Positions 5,415-5,442 of a stretch of DNA of 5,442 nt are shown in pieces. The number at the start of each line of letters is the position of its first letter. Within the stretch, counting starts at the first letter, position 1. Source of the stretch: Alphaproteobacteria bacterium (lineage in GTDB: Bacteria > Pseudomonadota > Alphaproteobacteria > Sneathiellales > Sneathiellaceae); NCBI GenBank assembly GCA_006226265.1, contig SBHH01000363.1, positions 1 to 5,442 on the forward strand. Direction: 5' to 3'. The notes under the pieces were generated by a model that was not told where the DNA came from, did no database searches, and was given only the letters and a program-made list of their open reading frames with translations. Made by a program: the position numbers and the translations under genes.

Positions 5415-5442
5415 TACATTTTGTGAAAAATCATGCACACTT

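Noticed and set aside
5422..5439. TGTG-N10-CACA, considered as a second CRP site
   Set aside because: The half-site spacing is two bases too long for the CRP consensus and the inner bases do not match.

Overview
The window looks like a piece of an alphaproteobacterial chromosome. It is moderately GC-rich and densely coded, with ATGA stop/start overlaps. Its gene set (CoxD/CoxE, a split XdhC, a molybdopterin-binding/nucleotidyltransferase fusion, DUF1289, and a SleB-type cell wall hydrolase with the YFEARGE motif) is typical of Alphaproteobacteria. The genus cannot be fixed from the sequence alone.

Bases 1-4701 form one tightly packed plus-strand operon of seven genes. In order they are: the tail of a MoxR/CoxD-like AAA+ ATPase, a CoxE-type VWA protein, a stand-alone N-terminal XdhC/CoxI domain, a separate Rossmann-type XdhC C-terminal domain protein, a fusion of a MoeA/MoaB-like molybdopterin-binding domain with a MocA-like nucleotidyltransferase, a SufU/NifU-type Fe-S scaffold, and a four-cysteine DUF1289 protein. 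Adjacent genes overlap (4 nt at 157, 1374 and 2411; 8 nt at 4047) or are separated by 12 nt or less, so transcription and probably translation are coupled.

Read together, this is an assembly kit for a molybdenum hydroxylase of the xanthine dehydrogenase / CO dehydrogenase family. The fusion protein would make molybdopterin cytosine dinucleotide. The two XdhC proteins would hold and sulfurate the cofactor. CoxD and CoxE would remodel the apoenzyme or its active site. The SufU-like and DUF1289 proteins may link Fe-S or sulfur supply to the same process. The structural subunits (coxS/M/L-like) are not in the window and probably lie upstream, so the substrate of the enzyme is unknown.

Bases 4702-4772 are a short gap with no convincing promoter or terminator. 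They are followed by an unrelated exported cell wall hydrolase gene (4773-5264). The last 178 bases hold no gene. They contain a stem-loop just after the hydrolase stop, a good candidate intrinsic terminator at 5364-5398, and a near-perfect CRP/FNR-family operator palindrome at 5399-5414, which probably belongs to a gene that starts beyond the right edge.

No mobile element, CRISPR array, tRNA or rRNA was seen. The most interesting point is the Fe-S scaffold and the DUF1289 protein placed inside a Cox/XdhC-type maturation operon.
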